Part shown: in pieces, positions 53,895 through 62,913 of the stretch
Layout of the letters: each line of letters begins with the position of its first letter
Position numbering within the stretch: the first letter of the stretch is position 1
NCBI GenBank assembly: GCA_031431035.1
Contig: JANPCR010000182.1
Coordinates: forward strand, 10,052 to 74,051
Origin: JANYCG01 sp031431035
Lineage (GTDB): Bacteria; Pseudomonadota; Gammaproteobacteria; Burkholderiales; Burkholderiaceae_C
Length of the DNA: 64,000 nucleotides
Reading direction: 5' to 3'
Notes under the pieces: generated by a model
The model's database searches: none
Seen by the model: the letters and a program-made list of their open reading frames with translations, nothing else
Told to the model about the DNA's origin: nothing
Position numbers and translations under genes: made by a program

Positions 53895-56800
53895 CTACAT
53901 ATTCCTTCTGTATTGCCCACCCACCTCAAACAATGCGTTCGTGATCTGCCCCAGTGAGCAGACGCGAACCGCCTCCATCAGCACTTCAAACACGTTGATG
54001 TTGTCGATCACGGCTTTTTGAAGGCGTTTTAACATGGCGGGTGACGCCATGGCATGCAGGGTGTGAAAGTCGGTCAACCGCTTCAATTGACTCTGCTTTT
54101 CCTCGTCGGTAGAGCGTGCCAATTCCAGTTTGTCCATTACCGCATCACCGTGCGGGTTGCGGAAAGTGTTGACACCGATGATGGGCAGTTCACCCGTGTG
54201 CTTGAGCATTTCGTAATGCATGGATTCATCTTGAATTCGCCCGCGCTGGTAGCCGGTTTCCATGGCGCCCAACACGCCACCCCGTTCGGCAATGCGTTCG
54301 AACTCCAGCAGCACGGCTTCTTCGACCAGCTCGGTCAATTCTTCGATGATGAACGCGCCCTGGCTCGGGTTTTCGTTTTTAGCCAAACCCCATTCACGGT
54401 TGATGATGAGCTGGATGGCCATGGCACGGCGCACTGAGTCTTCGGTGGGCGTGGTGATGGCTTCGTCAAACGCATTGGTGTGCAGGCTGTTGCAGTTGTC
54501 GTAAATGGCAATCAGGGCCTGCAAGGTGGTGCGAATGTCGTTGAACTGAATCTCTTGCGCGTGCAAGCTGCGCCCCGAGGTTTGGATGTGGTATTTGAGC
54601 TTTTGGCTGCGCTCGTTCGCACCGTATTTTTCTTTCATGGCGACCGCCCAAATCCGCCGCGCAACGCGGCCCATGACGGTATATTCCGGGTCCATGCCGT
54701 TACTGAAAAAGAAGCTCAAGTTGGGCGCAAAGTCGTCAATGTGCATGCCACGTGCCAGATACGCTTCGACAAAGGTCAAACCATTGCTTAAAGTGAACGC
54801 AAGCTGGCTGATGGGGTTGGCCCCCGCCTCGGCAATGTGGTAGCCGCTGATGCTGACACTGTAAAAATTGCGCACCCGGTTGTGCACAAAAAATTCTGCA
54901 ATGTCGCCCATGACCTTGAGTGAAAACTCGGTACTGAAAATGCAGGTATTTTGCCCCTGGTCCTCTTTCAATATGTCTGCCTGAACCGTCCCTCGAACAT
55001 TTTCCAGCACCCACTCGCGGATTTTTTCCGTCTCAGTCGCTGTAGGGTCGCGGCCATTGTCGGCTTTGAACTTGTCCAAATTTTGGTCGATGGCGGTGTT
55101 CATGAACATGGCCAATATGCTGGGTGCTGGGCCGTTGATGGTCATGCTAACGCTGGTGCTGGGGCTGCACAAGTCAAACCCGCCATACAGCACTTTCATG
55201 TCGTCCAGCGTGGCGATGGACACGCCGCTGTTGCCCACTTTGCCGTAAATGTCGGGGCGCAAATCGGGGTCATTGCCGTACAGCGTGACCGAATCAAAAG
55301 CCGTGCTCAAACGTTTGGCAGGCATGCCGCTGCTGAGAAGTTTAAATCGAGTGTTCGTGCGAAACGCATCGCCTTCGCCAGCAAACATGCGGGTTGGGTC
55401 TTCGCCTTCCCGTTTGAAGGCAAAGGTGCCTGCGGTGTAGGGGTAGCTGCCAGGCACGTTGTCCAGCATGAGCCATTTCAAGATTTCGCCATGGTCTTCA
55501 AACTGCGGCAAGGCGACTTTGCGAATGCTGGTGCCGCTCAAGGATTTCGTGGTTAACGCAGTGCGAATTTCTTTGTCACGGATTTTGACCACATACTCAT
55601 CGCCCGCATAGGCTTTTTGCATCTCGGGCCATTGGCTGAGCAATTTGCGCTCTGCCGCACCGAGCTGCGTGTCGCGTTGGGCGGCAATGTCATTCACAGC
55701 TTCTACAGCGCGGTGACGCTCGGGTTTATCGGTTTGCAGCATGACCGCTGTCGCCCGCAATTGCTGAATTTCACGCGCCAAACGCCCCTGCGAACGTGTC
55801 CGGGCTTTGTAGCCGCGCACGGTGTCGCTCACCTCTGCCAAGTAACGGGTGCGCGCAGCCGGAACAACCGGTGACTGGTTGGTGCTGTGACGCACGCCGG
55901 ACACGGGCAAGGTACCTGCACCAGCCTGGTCCAGTTTCACGCCCAAGGAGGCCAGCCTGGGTTTAAGCGCCTGGTACAAGGCCGTCACGCCGTCGTCATT
56001 GAAACGCGCAGCCATGGTGCCGAATACGGGCATTTGATCTGCCGGGGTGGTCCAGGCTTCTTTGTTACGCTGCACCTGTTTGGCAACGTCACGCAAGGCG
56101 TCGAGCGAGCCCTTGCGGTCAAATTTATTGATCGCGACAAATTCAGCAAAATCCAGCATGTCGATTTTTTCAAGCTGGCTGGCAGCGCCGAACTCGGGCG
56201 TCATGACATAAATAGGCACGTCAACATGGGGGACGATGGCTGCGTCGCCTTGGCCAATGCCAGAGGTTTCTACCACGATCAAATCAAAGCCCGCAACTTT
56301 ACAAGCGGCAATCACGTCTGGCAGCGCCTGGCTAATTTCGGAACCAAAATCGCGTGTGGCCAAACTGCGCATGAACACGCGCGGGCCGTCTCGCCAAGGT
56401 CCGATAGCGTTCATGCGAATTCGGTCGCCCAGCAGCGCGCCACCACTTTTACGGCGCGACGGGTCAATGGAGATAACCGCCACCCGCAAACTGTCGTTTT
56501 GATCCAATCGCAAGCGCCGGATCAGCTCATCGGTCAGCGACGACTTGCCTGCGCCACCCGTTCCGGTAATGCCTATGACCGCAGTTTTTTGAAGCGCCGC
56601 CTGCGTTCTAAGGTTCGACACGAAAGCATCATCCACCTTGGCCCCCTCGATGGCGGTGACCAGCTGGGCCAATGAGCGCCAATTCGCTTCGGAATGGCCC
56701 TGAATCGCCTCAATGTCCTTGGGGGCCAGGGTGGTCAGATCCTTGTCGCAGCGCATCACCATTTCGCCAATCATGCCTTGCAGGCCCATCTTTTGGCCGT

Positions 56801-57197
56801 CTTCGGGACTGAAAATTCGCGCTACGCCATAGGCTTGAAGTTCACGTATTTCAGGCGGCACGATCACACCGCCGCCGCCCCCGAAAACTTGAATATGCTC
56901 GCCGCCCCGGCTTTTGAGTAAATCCACCATGTACTTGAAATACTCGACATGCCCGCCTTGGTAGGAACTGATCGCAATGCCCTGCGCGTCTTCCTGCAAT
57001 GCCGCAGTCACAACTTCGTCCACGCTGCGGTTGTGCCCCAGGTGAATCACCTCCGCGCCCATACCCTGCAAAATGCGCCGCATGATATTGATGGCTGCAT
57101 CGTGCCCGTCAAACAGACTGGCCGCAGTGACAAAACGCACTTTGTGGGTTGGGCGGTAATTGGCCAGGGCTTGGTAGTCGGCGGACAAGTTGGTCAT
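53895..57197 (-). CDS. icmF: Fused isobutyryl-CoA mutase IcmF
   Basis: A 1100-residue B12 enzyme interconverting isobutyryl-CoA and butyryl-CoA (some also act on isovaleryl/pivalyl-CoA). Order is that of IcmF. The B12-binding domain is first (about 18-150), with SLFDGHDAAINIMRRILQGM holding the lower-ligand His in DGHD. A MeaB-like GTPase chaperone follows (about 190-420), with GITGTGGAGKSSLTDELIRR. The mutase barrel (about 560-1100) has SSGMPAKRLSTAFDSVTLYG, GNSGVSIATLDDMKVLYG, and HIQTSGRSLHAQEIQFNDIR. ATG 57197 with GGAG upstream. A perfect 22-bp palindrome lies 45 bp upstream. The product feeds butyryl-CoA into beta-oxidation. Confidence 0.95.
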   Translation of the reverse strand: MTNLSADYQALANYRPTHKVRFVTAASLFDGHDAAINIMRRILQGMGAEVIHLGHNRSVDEVVTAALQEDAQGIAISSYQGGHVEYFKYMVDLLKSRGGEHIQVFGGGGGVIVPPEIRELQAYGVARIFSPEDGQKMGLQGMIGEMVMRCDKDLTTLAPKDIEAIQGHSEANWRSLAQLVTAIEGAKVDDAFVSNLRTQAALQKTAVIGITGTGGAGKSSLTDELIRRLRLDQNDSLRVAVISIDPSRRKSGGALLGDRIRMNAIGPWRDGPRVFMRSLATRDFGSEISQALPDVIAACKVAGFDLIVVETSGIGQGDAAIVPHVDVPIYVMTPEFGAASQLEKIDMLDFAEFVAINKFDRKGSLDALRDVAKQVQRNKEAWTTPADQMPVFGTMAARFNDDGVTALYQALKPRLASLGVKLDQAGAGTLPVSGVRHSTNQSPVVPAARTRYLAEVSDTVRGYKARTRSQGRLAREIQQLRATAVMLQTDKPERHRAVEAVNDIAAQRDTQLGAAERKLLSQWPEMQKAYAGDEYVVKIRDKEIRTALTTKSLSGTSIRKVALPQFEDHGEILKWLMLDNVPGSYPYTAGTFAFKREGEDPTRMFAGEGDAFRTNTRFKLLSSGMPAKRLSTAFDSVTLYGNDPDLRPDIYGKVGNSGVSIATLDDMKVLYGGFDLCSPSTSVSMTINGPAPSILAMFMNTAIDQNLDKFKADNGRDPTATETEKIREWVLENVRGTVQADILKEDQGQNTCIFSTEFSLKVMGDIAEFFVHNRVRNFYSVSISGYHIAEAGANPISQLAFTLSNGLTFVEAYLARGMHIDDFAPNLSFFFSNGMDPEYTVMGRVARRIWAVAMKEKYGANERSQKLKYHIQTSGRSLHAQEIQFNDIRTTLQALIAIYDNCNSLHTNAFDEAITTPTEDSVRRAMAIQLIINREWGLAKNENPSQGAFIIEELTELVEEAVLLEFERIAERGGVLGAMETGYQRGRIQDESMHYEMLKHTGELPIIGVNTFRNPHGDAVMDKLELARSTDEEKQSQLKRLTDFHTLHAMASPAMLKRLQKAVIDNINVFEVLMEAVRVCSLGQITNALFEVGGQYRRNM

Positions 57198-57242
57198 GGG
57201 ATCCAGTCTCCAAAATCGGGCAGAAAAAGACAACTATTCTGG

Positions 57243-57264
57243 TTGACGTTTACGTAAACGTCAA
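57243..57264. promoter_or_regulatory. Perfect 22-bp palindrome upstream of icmF, candidate LiuR operator
   Basis: Half-site TTGACGTTTAC followed by its exact complement. It lies about 45 bp before the icmF start. From memory it resembles the operator of LiuR, the MerR-family regulator of branched-chain amino acid degradation in Proteobacteria, which would suit icmF. No MerR gene is present in this window. Confidence 0.6.
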
Positions 57265-57303
57265 TGGCAACGATCATCATAGCCCAAACACCTCACCACC
57301 AGA

Positions 57304-57864
57304 TTACGGGCGCACCGGGTAAGGCACCTTCTCATTGGCACGCAATTGGGCGCTAGTTCGAATCAAAACCACTGCTTGCAAGACGCCCGGCACCGCTAAA
57401 ACCAGCGTTTGCAGCTGATTGCGAATGAATGTGTGATCGAAACCGGTCGGAATATCACCCGCAATGCAGCCCTCAATCGTCACGCTACGTCGCTGCACCG
57501 TGGCCCAAAGAGACGAATTGACCAACGGCGAATGGGTGTAAAGCTGCGCGTTGCCAAGTGCGGCTTTAAGTTGATTCGCAATTTTCAGATCGGCGGCCAC
57601 AACGCGGGCTTGATCGCCCGGATCTGCCGGAACAAGCGCTGAGGTACTGCGTTGCGCATGCTGCAAAAATGGCCCGGCAGGGACAGGACAGTCCGTCACG
57701 ACTGCGGTGAATTGAAAGAATCTGGCGTCAGCCAAACTCTTCAATTCACCGAAGCCAGTTGTCAGTTTCGTGACCGACGTGTCAGGCGCTGTCGTTTGGG
57801 CCCAGCTTGCCACGCTCGTGGCAACCATGGCGATGGCAAGGCTGGCAACGAACCCGTTTTTCAA
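57304..57864 (-). CDS. Exported hypothetical protein, BON-like
   Basis: A 186-residue protein with a signal peptide (residues 1-22, ends VASWAQ). The C-terminal half has VTIEGCIAGDIPTGFDHTFI then LQTLVLAVPGVLQAVVLIRT, a pattern that recalls BON domains (beta-strand, helix, then GV-x-x-V-strand), which bind membranes or lipids; this is a weak call. Periplasmic location likely. Start TTG at 57864, 2 bp after the stop of the acyl-CoA reductase gene, so probably co-transcribed with it. Otherwise I do not recognise it. Confidence 0.65.
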   Translation of the reverse strand: MKNGFVASLAIAMVATSVASWAQTTAPDTSVTKLTTGFGELKSLADARFFQFTAVVTDCPVPAGPFLQHAQRSTSALVPADPGDQARVVAADLKIANQLKAALGNAQLYTHSPLVNSSLWATVQRRSVTIEGCIAGDIPTGFDHTFIRNQLQTLVLAVPGVLQAVVLIRTSAQLRANEKVPYPVRP

Positions 57865-57866
57865 GA

Positions 57867-59864
57867 TCAGAAATGAATTCCTTGCATCATTGAAGCCATT
57901 GCAATCGCCTCGGGCGACAGTGCTGGTTTTTTGTCGCCCTTGTCGCCTTTGGCCGCTGCACTGTCCGGGAACATGCGAAAGGTGGTGTTCATCATGATTT
58001 GCGCGACACGTGGAGCTGCCACGTGCAACAGGCCGACCGAGGTGCCCAGGCGGGTGGCAATCTCAACCGGCTTGTCCACGCAGGCGCGGATGATCATGTC
58101 GGCCGCCTCTTCGGGCATCAACAACGGCATGCTGTCGTAAATTTTGGTCGGAGCCGTCATGGGCGTGCGCACTAACGGCATCTTGATGGTGGTGAAGGTC
58201 ACGCCTTGGTCAGCGTATTCGCAAGCAGCGCAACTGGTCCAGGCGTCCAGCGCCGCTTTGCTGGCGACGTAAGCGCTAAATCGGGGGGCATTCACTAACA
58301 CACTGATCGAGCTGATGTTGACAATGTGACCCTTGCGTTTGGCCACCATGCCGGGCAGCAAGCCCATGGTGACTCGCAGCGCGCCGAAATAATTGAGTGC
58401 CATGGTGCGCTCAAAATCATGAAAACGGTCGTAGCTGGCTTCGATAGCGCGGCGAATGGAGCGACCCGCATTGTTGATCAGGAAGTCCACGCCGCCGTGA
58501 TTTTTTTCCATGGTTTTGACGAATTCTGAACACTGGGCTTCGTCCACAATGTCCACCGGGTAGGTGAAGACTTTGGCGCCCTTGCCGCCCGCTTCCTCAA
58601 TGGTCTTTTTGGCTTCAGCCAACTGGTCTTCGCCCCGCGCGCAGATCACCACCGTGGCACCGGCTTCAGCAAACCGGCAAGCGGCCGACAAACCGATGCC
58701 AGATGAGCCGCCTGTGATCAAAACCACTTTACCGCCCACGGTGCCCTTCAGGCTGCGGTCGATAAAAAGCGCTGGGTCAAGGTGGCGCTCCCAGTAGTCC
58801 CACAACAGCCAGGCGTAGTCTTTGAGGTTCGGGCACTCGATGCCGCTGCCCTTCAAGGCTGCGTCCAGGTCGCGCCGGTCGTAGCGGGTGGGCCAGTTGA
58901 CGAACTCAAAAATGTCCTCGGGCAAGCCCAGGTCTTTCATGACGGCATTGCGCACACGGCGAACGGGTGCCAGCGCCATCATGCCTTTTTTCACGCTTTT
59001 AGGAACAAAGCCCAGCAGCGCCGCGTTGATGAACAGGTTCATCTTGGGCGCATGCGCCGCCTTGCTGAAAATATCAAGCACGTCGCCGACCCTGTAACCC
59101 ACCGGGTCGACCAGGTGGAATGCCTTGCCTTTGATGTCTTTGCCGTGGCTCACGTGGTCGATGCAATTGACAACAAAGTCAACCGGCACAATGTTGATGC
59201 GACCGCCTTCAATGCCAATGCTCGGCATCCACGGCGGCAAAATTTGGCGCATACGCTGGATGAGCTTGAAGAAGTAATACGGGCCATCGACCTTGTCCAT
59301 CTCGCCCGTGGCGCTGTCGCCGACCACAAACGCCGGGCGATAGACCGTCCAAGCGCCTTTGTACTCCTTGCGCACGATTTTTTCGCTCTCGTGCTTGGTC
59401 ATGAAGTATGGGTGGTCGTAGTTTTCGGCCTCGTCAAACATGTCCTCGCGAAACACGCCTTCGTACAGACCAGCAGCTGCTATGGACGACACATGGTGAA
59501 AGTGCCCTGTATCAATGGCCTTGGCAAATTCGACTGTGTTGCGAGTGCCATCCACGTTGACGGCCATTTGGCTGGCTTCGTCGGCGCTCAGGTCATAGAC
59601 CGCAGCCAAATGGTAAAAATGATCGATTTTGCTTTTCAGCGTTTTGATGTTGTCTGCCGACACACCCAGCTTTTTGCTGGTCAGGTCGCCAAAAACCGGC
59701 ACAGCGCGCGCGGCAGTCACGCCCCAGTATTCGCGCAATGCGGCAACTTTGCCTTCACTTTCCTGCCGAATCAGGAAATGCACGACCGAGCCCTTGCGCT
59801 CCAGCAACTTCTTGACGAGGCGTTTGCCAATGAAACCAGTTGCCCCGGTAACGAAATATTGCAT
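57867..59864 (-). CDS. Two-domain SDR, probable fatty acyl-CoA reductase
   Basis: A 665-residue protein. The N-terminal half (about 1-370) is an extended SDR: YFVTGATGFIGKRLVKKLLE binds the cofactor, and YFMTKHESEK supplies Tyr-x-x-x-Lys. The C-terminal half (about 385-640) is a classical SDR: ITGGSSGIGLSAACRFAEAG, NNAGRSIRRAI, Ser in VNISSISVLVN, YVASKAALDAW. This size and layout resemble two-domain fatty acyl-CoA reductases (for example from Marinobacter) that reduce acyl-CoA to aldehyde and alcohol. Fatty alcohol would be a substrate of the WS/DGAT at 48.4 kb. ATG 59864 with GGGAG upstream; the frame runs open to 60005. Confidence 0.82.
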   Translation of the reverse strand: MQYFVTGATGFIGKRLVKKLLERKGSVVHFLIRQESEGKVAALREYWGVTAARAVPVFGDLTSKKLGVSADNIKTLKSKIDHFYHLAAVYDLSADEASQMAVNVDGTRNTVEFAKAIDTGHFHHVSSIAAAGLYEGVFREDMFDEAENYDHPYFMTKHESEKIVRKEYKGAWTVYRPAFVVGDSATGEMDKVDGPYYFFKLIQRMRQILPPWMPSIGIEGGRINIVPVDFVVNCIDHVSHGKDIKGKAFHLVDPVGYRVGDVLDIFSKAAHAPKMNLFINAALLGFVPKSVKKGMMALAPVRRVRNAVMKDLGLPEDIFEFVNWPTRYDRRDLDAALKGSGIECPNLKDYAWLLWDYWERHLDPALFIDRSLKGTVGGKVVLITGGSSGIGLSAACRFAEAGATVVICARGEDQLAEAKKTIEEAGGKGAKVFTYPVDIVDEAQCSEFVKTMEKNHGGVDFLINNAGRSIRRAIEASYDRFHDFERTMALNYFGALRVTMGLLPGMVAKRKGHIVNISSISVLVNAPRFSAYVASKAALDAWTSCAACEYADQGVTFTTIKMPLVRTPMTAPTKIYDSMPLLMPEEAADMIIRACVDKPVEIATRLGTSVGLLHVAAPRVAQIMMNTTFRMFPDSAAAKGDKGDKKPALSPEAIAMASMMQGIHF

Positions 59865-60097
59865 CAAAAACTCCCAATTTGAACGGTAAAAAAGACAATT
59901 CTGCCAACACAACTCGCGGCCCCGATAGAGAAGAAACCCGTGCCCAAATCGAATCTGCTTGAATTTTTTCAATTTTGTGCAAATTAGAATCCTCTGCCTA
60001 CACACGAAGGCTGGCCCAGCGTAAAGTGTTTAGCAGGTCGCTTTTGGCACGAAGCGGTCACCCAAACCCACTATCGATCACTATTCTGGAGACAACC

Positions 60098-60646
60098 ATG
60101 GTCAAAAAAATGCAAAAGCCTAGCACCGAGCAAACCACGGGAACCACCAGCAAATCGGGTCTGCATTTGCCAGGCTCTGTCAAAGACTCTGCCCAGCAGA
60201 TTTGGCAAGCTGGCCTCGGTGCGTTTGCCAAGGCGCAGGCTGAAGGCTCCAAGGCGTTGGAATCACTGGTCAAAGAAGGCACCAGCATGCAGCGCAAAAC
60301 GCAGGCGGCCGCTGAAGAAAAAATCACCGAAGCCACCAGCCGCATGACGGCCATGGCAGGTGACATCACCAACAAGGCGTCAGGCCAATGGGACAAACTG
60401 GAGAACATCTTTGAAGAGAGGGTTGCCAAGGCGCTCAACAAGCTTGGCGTTCCGTCTGCCAAAGATGTCAACGCCTTGATCGCGCGAATCGATGAACTCA
60501 ATCGCAACGTGCAAGCATTGAGCGCCAAAGCCAACAAGGCCCCGGTGGCCGCCAAAACCAAAGCGGCTCCGGCGAAATCGGCGGCTGCCAAAACCGTGGC
60601 TGCCAAGGTGCCCGCCAAACGTGCCACAGCGCGCAAAAGCAGCTGA
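60098..60646 (+). CDS. Phasin family granule-associated protein
   Basis: A 182-residue amphipathic helical protein. The phasin-type domain (about 22-125) begins LPGSVKDSAQQIWQAGLGAF and continues with AKAQAEGSKALESLVKEGTS. The C-terminus (about 145-182) is a repeat of Ala, Lys and Pro (TKAAPAKSAAAKTVAAKVPA), like PhaF/PhaI proteins that link granules to DNA. Such proteins coat polyhydroxyalkanoate or other lipid inclusions. ATG 60098 follows GGAG. It diverges from the acyl-CoA reductase gene. No PHA synthase is in the window, so the inclusion type is open. Confidence 0.86.
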   Translation: MVKKMQKPSTEQTTGTTSKSGLHLPGSVKDSAQQIWQAGLGAFAKAQAEGSKALESLVKEGTSMQRKTQAAAEEKITEATSRMTAMAGDITNKASGQWDKLENIFEERVAKALNKLGVPSAKDVNALIARIDELNRNVQALSAKANKAPVAAKTKAAPAKSAAAKTVAAKVPAKRATARKSS

Positions 60647-60907
60647 TTGACCCCCGGCTTGCAACCAACGCGCTTGCGTTGACTCAAGACCAGGCGATTC
60701 AGGTCGACCGATTTAGGTTGGGTCGATTGAGGCTCAGGGGTGGAACCCGAGCCCAACCAGTGCGCCGCAGCGCCCTTCTTCTTTCTCACCCTTGCTTTTT
60801 GCGAGTTCGAAAGATTGAGCCTGCGACGTATTCTCACGCCATTTCGCCTCTGCTTCTATGCTGCGTCGCAGCATTTATTTAACCCTGTCCCCTCTACACT
60901 TTGACCC

Positions 60908-62185
60908 ATGACGAGAAAATCAGAAGGCTCTCCCAAAATCGCCCTCGCCTTGGCCGGTGGCGGCCCATTGGGCGCAATTTACGAAATAGGTGCCTTGTGT
61001 GCGCTCGAGGAGTCCTTGATCGGCTTGAACCTGACCGAGCTAGACCACTACATTGGTGTGTCCGCCGGGGGCTTTATTGCCGCTGGCTTGGCCAACGGCA
61101 TCAAGCCGCGCGAGCTGTGTGCATCGTTCATTCGAAACAGTGCGACAACGTTGCGTTCAGGCGAGGAATTGTCAGCCGACCACTTTGACCCCTCCTGGCT
61201 GATGGCCCCCGCTTACAACGAATTTGCGCGGCGCTCCATCATGCTGCCAGGGCTGTTGCTGTCTGCGCTTTGGCGATTGACCTTGGGTGGCAAGTCAATC
61301 ACCCATGTTCTTGAGCGCTTGGGTTCTGGTTTGCCCACTGGCGTGTTTTCCAGCGACCCAATTGATGTGCAATTGACGCGAATGTTTTCTGCCCCCGGGC
61401 GCACCAATGATTTTCGCGAACTGAAGACCAAGCTAACCTTGGTGGCCACCAACCTAGACAGCACAGAATCGGCCTTGTTTGGCCGGCCTGGCTGGGACCA
61501 TGTGCCAATATCTCAAGCCGTTCAGGCCAGCGCCGCCCTGCCTGGCCTGTACCCGCCAGTTGAAATTGACGACCAGTATTTTGTAGATGGTGCGCTGAAA
61601 AAAACCATGCATGCCTCTGTCGCGCTGGACGAGGGCGTGGACTTGATGCTGTGCCTGAACCCGCTCGTGCCATTTGACGCGACGGCTCCGCAAAACGCCA
61701 AGCTCATGCAAAAGGGCCTACCCGCAGAACGTCGGCGCATTCCGAAGATTGTCGATGGCGGCCTGCCAGCCGTGCTCAGCCAGACATTTCGCTGCATGAT
61801 TCATTCGCGCCTCGAATTAGGCATGAAGCATTACCGCCATGCCTACCCCAACACCGACATCATTCTGTTTGAGCCCGACCATCGCGATCCGGAACTGTAT
61901 TTAGCCAACACCTTCAGTTACGCCCAGCGCCATCAACTGGCCGAGCACGCCTACCAGCAAACCCGCCACATCTTGCGCTCGCACAAAACGGGCATGTCCG
62001 CCAAGTTGGCACGTCACGGCATACGGCTCGACTTTGACGCGCTGAACGACACCCGCCGCAACCTGACGCAGCCCTTGCCCGCAGCGACCCGCGTGGGCCA
62101 GGCGATTGCCGATTTGCAGGAAGTCATGGACGACTTGGGCGACATCGTGATGCGGCAAAACCGGCCCGTCCCTGCGCTGGCTTGA
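60908..62185 (+). CDS. Patatin-like phospholipase
   Basis: A 425-residue serine acyl hydrolase. ALALAGGGPLGAIYEIGALC (residues about 11-30) is the oxyanion region, YIGVSAGGFIAAGLANG holds the GxSxG nucleophile (Ser near 52), and YFVDGALKKTMHASVALDEG the catalytic Asp in DGA. The C-terminal part has no known domain. No signal peptide, so cytoplasmic. ATG 60908 without a strong ribosome binding site. It lies between the phasin gene and a TetR regulator on the same strand, and may hydrolyse stored or membrane lipid. Unlike the patatin at 8.8-10.1 kb it has no inserted repeat. Confidence 0.9.
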   Translation: MTRKSEGSPKIALALAGGGPLGAIYEIGALCALEESLIGLNLTELDHYIGVSAGGFIAAGLANGIKPRELCASFIRNSATTLRSGEELSADHFDPSWLMAPAYNEFARRSIMLPGLLLSALWRLTLGGKSITHVLERLGSGLPTGVFSSDPIDVQLTRMFSAPGRTNDFRELKTKLTLVATNLDSTESALFGRPGWDHVPISQAVQASAALPGLYPPVEIDDQYFVDGALKKTMHASVALDEGVDLMLCLNPLVPFDATAPQNAKLMQKGLPAERRRIPKIVDGGLPAVLSQTFRCMIHSRLELGMKHYRHAYPNTDIILFEPDHRDPELYLANTFSYAQRHQLAEHAYQQTRHILRSHKTGMSAKLARHGIRLDFDALNDTRRNLTQPLPAATRVGQAIADLQEVMDDLGDIVMRQNRPVPALA

Positions 62186-62227
62186 AGCCCGCCAATTCGC
62201 TGCGAAATTGACCTAAAGCTTCACACC

Positions 62228-62896
62228 ATGGCCAAAAAAGCGCCCCGCCGCACCGCAGCCCGCATTCTGGAGACAACGCTGGAGCTGTTTAACCGCTTTG
62301 GCGAGCCCAATGTGTCGACCACGGTCATCTCGGCCGAACTGAGCATCAGCCCAGGCAACCTGTACTACCACTACCCGGCCAAAGAAGAGCTGATCAACAC
62401 CCTGTTTGACCGCTACGAACGCGCCTTGAACGAGCTGTTGAACGCCAGCGACGGTGTGCGCGATGTCGAAGACGCCTGGTTTTTCTTGCACACGCTGTTC
62501 GAGCTGATCTGGCAATACCGCTTTTTGTACCGCGACCTGAACGATTTACTTAGCAAAAACCGACGCCTTGAAATCCACTTTCAGGCGATTTTGGCCAACA
62601 AAACCCGCGCCTTCAAAACCTTGTTGGACGGCATGCACCGGTCAGGTGCCCTCCAAATCAACTCGGTCGAGATCGAACCTACAGCCACCAGCATGGTGGT
62701 GGTGTTGACCTATTGGTTCAGTTTTGAGTACGTGCGTGACCCACGCCACGCGCTGGAGCCTGAGCGTGCGCAAGCCGCGCTGATGCGGGGTGCGCACCAT
62801 GTGCTCAACCTGTTGGCGCCTTACCTGGAGCCGCGCCAACGGGCGCATTTGCTGACGCTGATCAGCTCTTACAGCAACCCGGGCAAGCCGCAATGA
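62228..62896 (+). CDS. TetR/AcrR family transcriptional regulator
   Basis: A 222-residue regulator. N-terminal helix-turn-helix (residues about 8-55): AARILETTLELFNRFGEPNV, STTVISAELSISPGNLYYHY, then PAKEELINTLFDRYE. The C-terminal ligand domain is helical with FELIWQYRFLYRDLNDLLSK (about 95-115), a pattern found in many fatty acid-responsive TetR proteins of Betaproteobacteria. ATG 62228. It lies 42 bp after the patatin gene and 17 bp before the next gene, so the three may form an operon. Target genes are unknown; local lipid genes are the first candidates. Confidence 0.9.
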   Translation: MAKKAPRRTAARILETTLELFNRFGEPNVSTTVISAELSISPGNLYYHYPAKEELINTLFDRYERALNELLNASDGVRDVEDAWFFLHTLFELIWQYRFLYRDLNDLLSKNRRLEIHFQAILANKTRAFKTLLDGMHRSGALQINSVEIEPTATSMVVVLTYWFSFEYVRDPRHALEPERAQAALMRGAHHVLNLLAPYLEPRQRAHLLTLISSYSNPGKPQ

Positions 62897-62913
62897 CCGC
62901 AAAGGAGACCACT

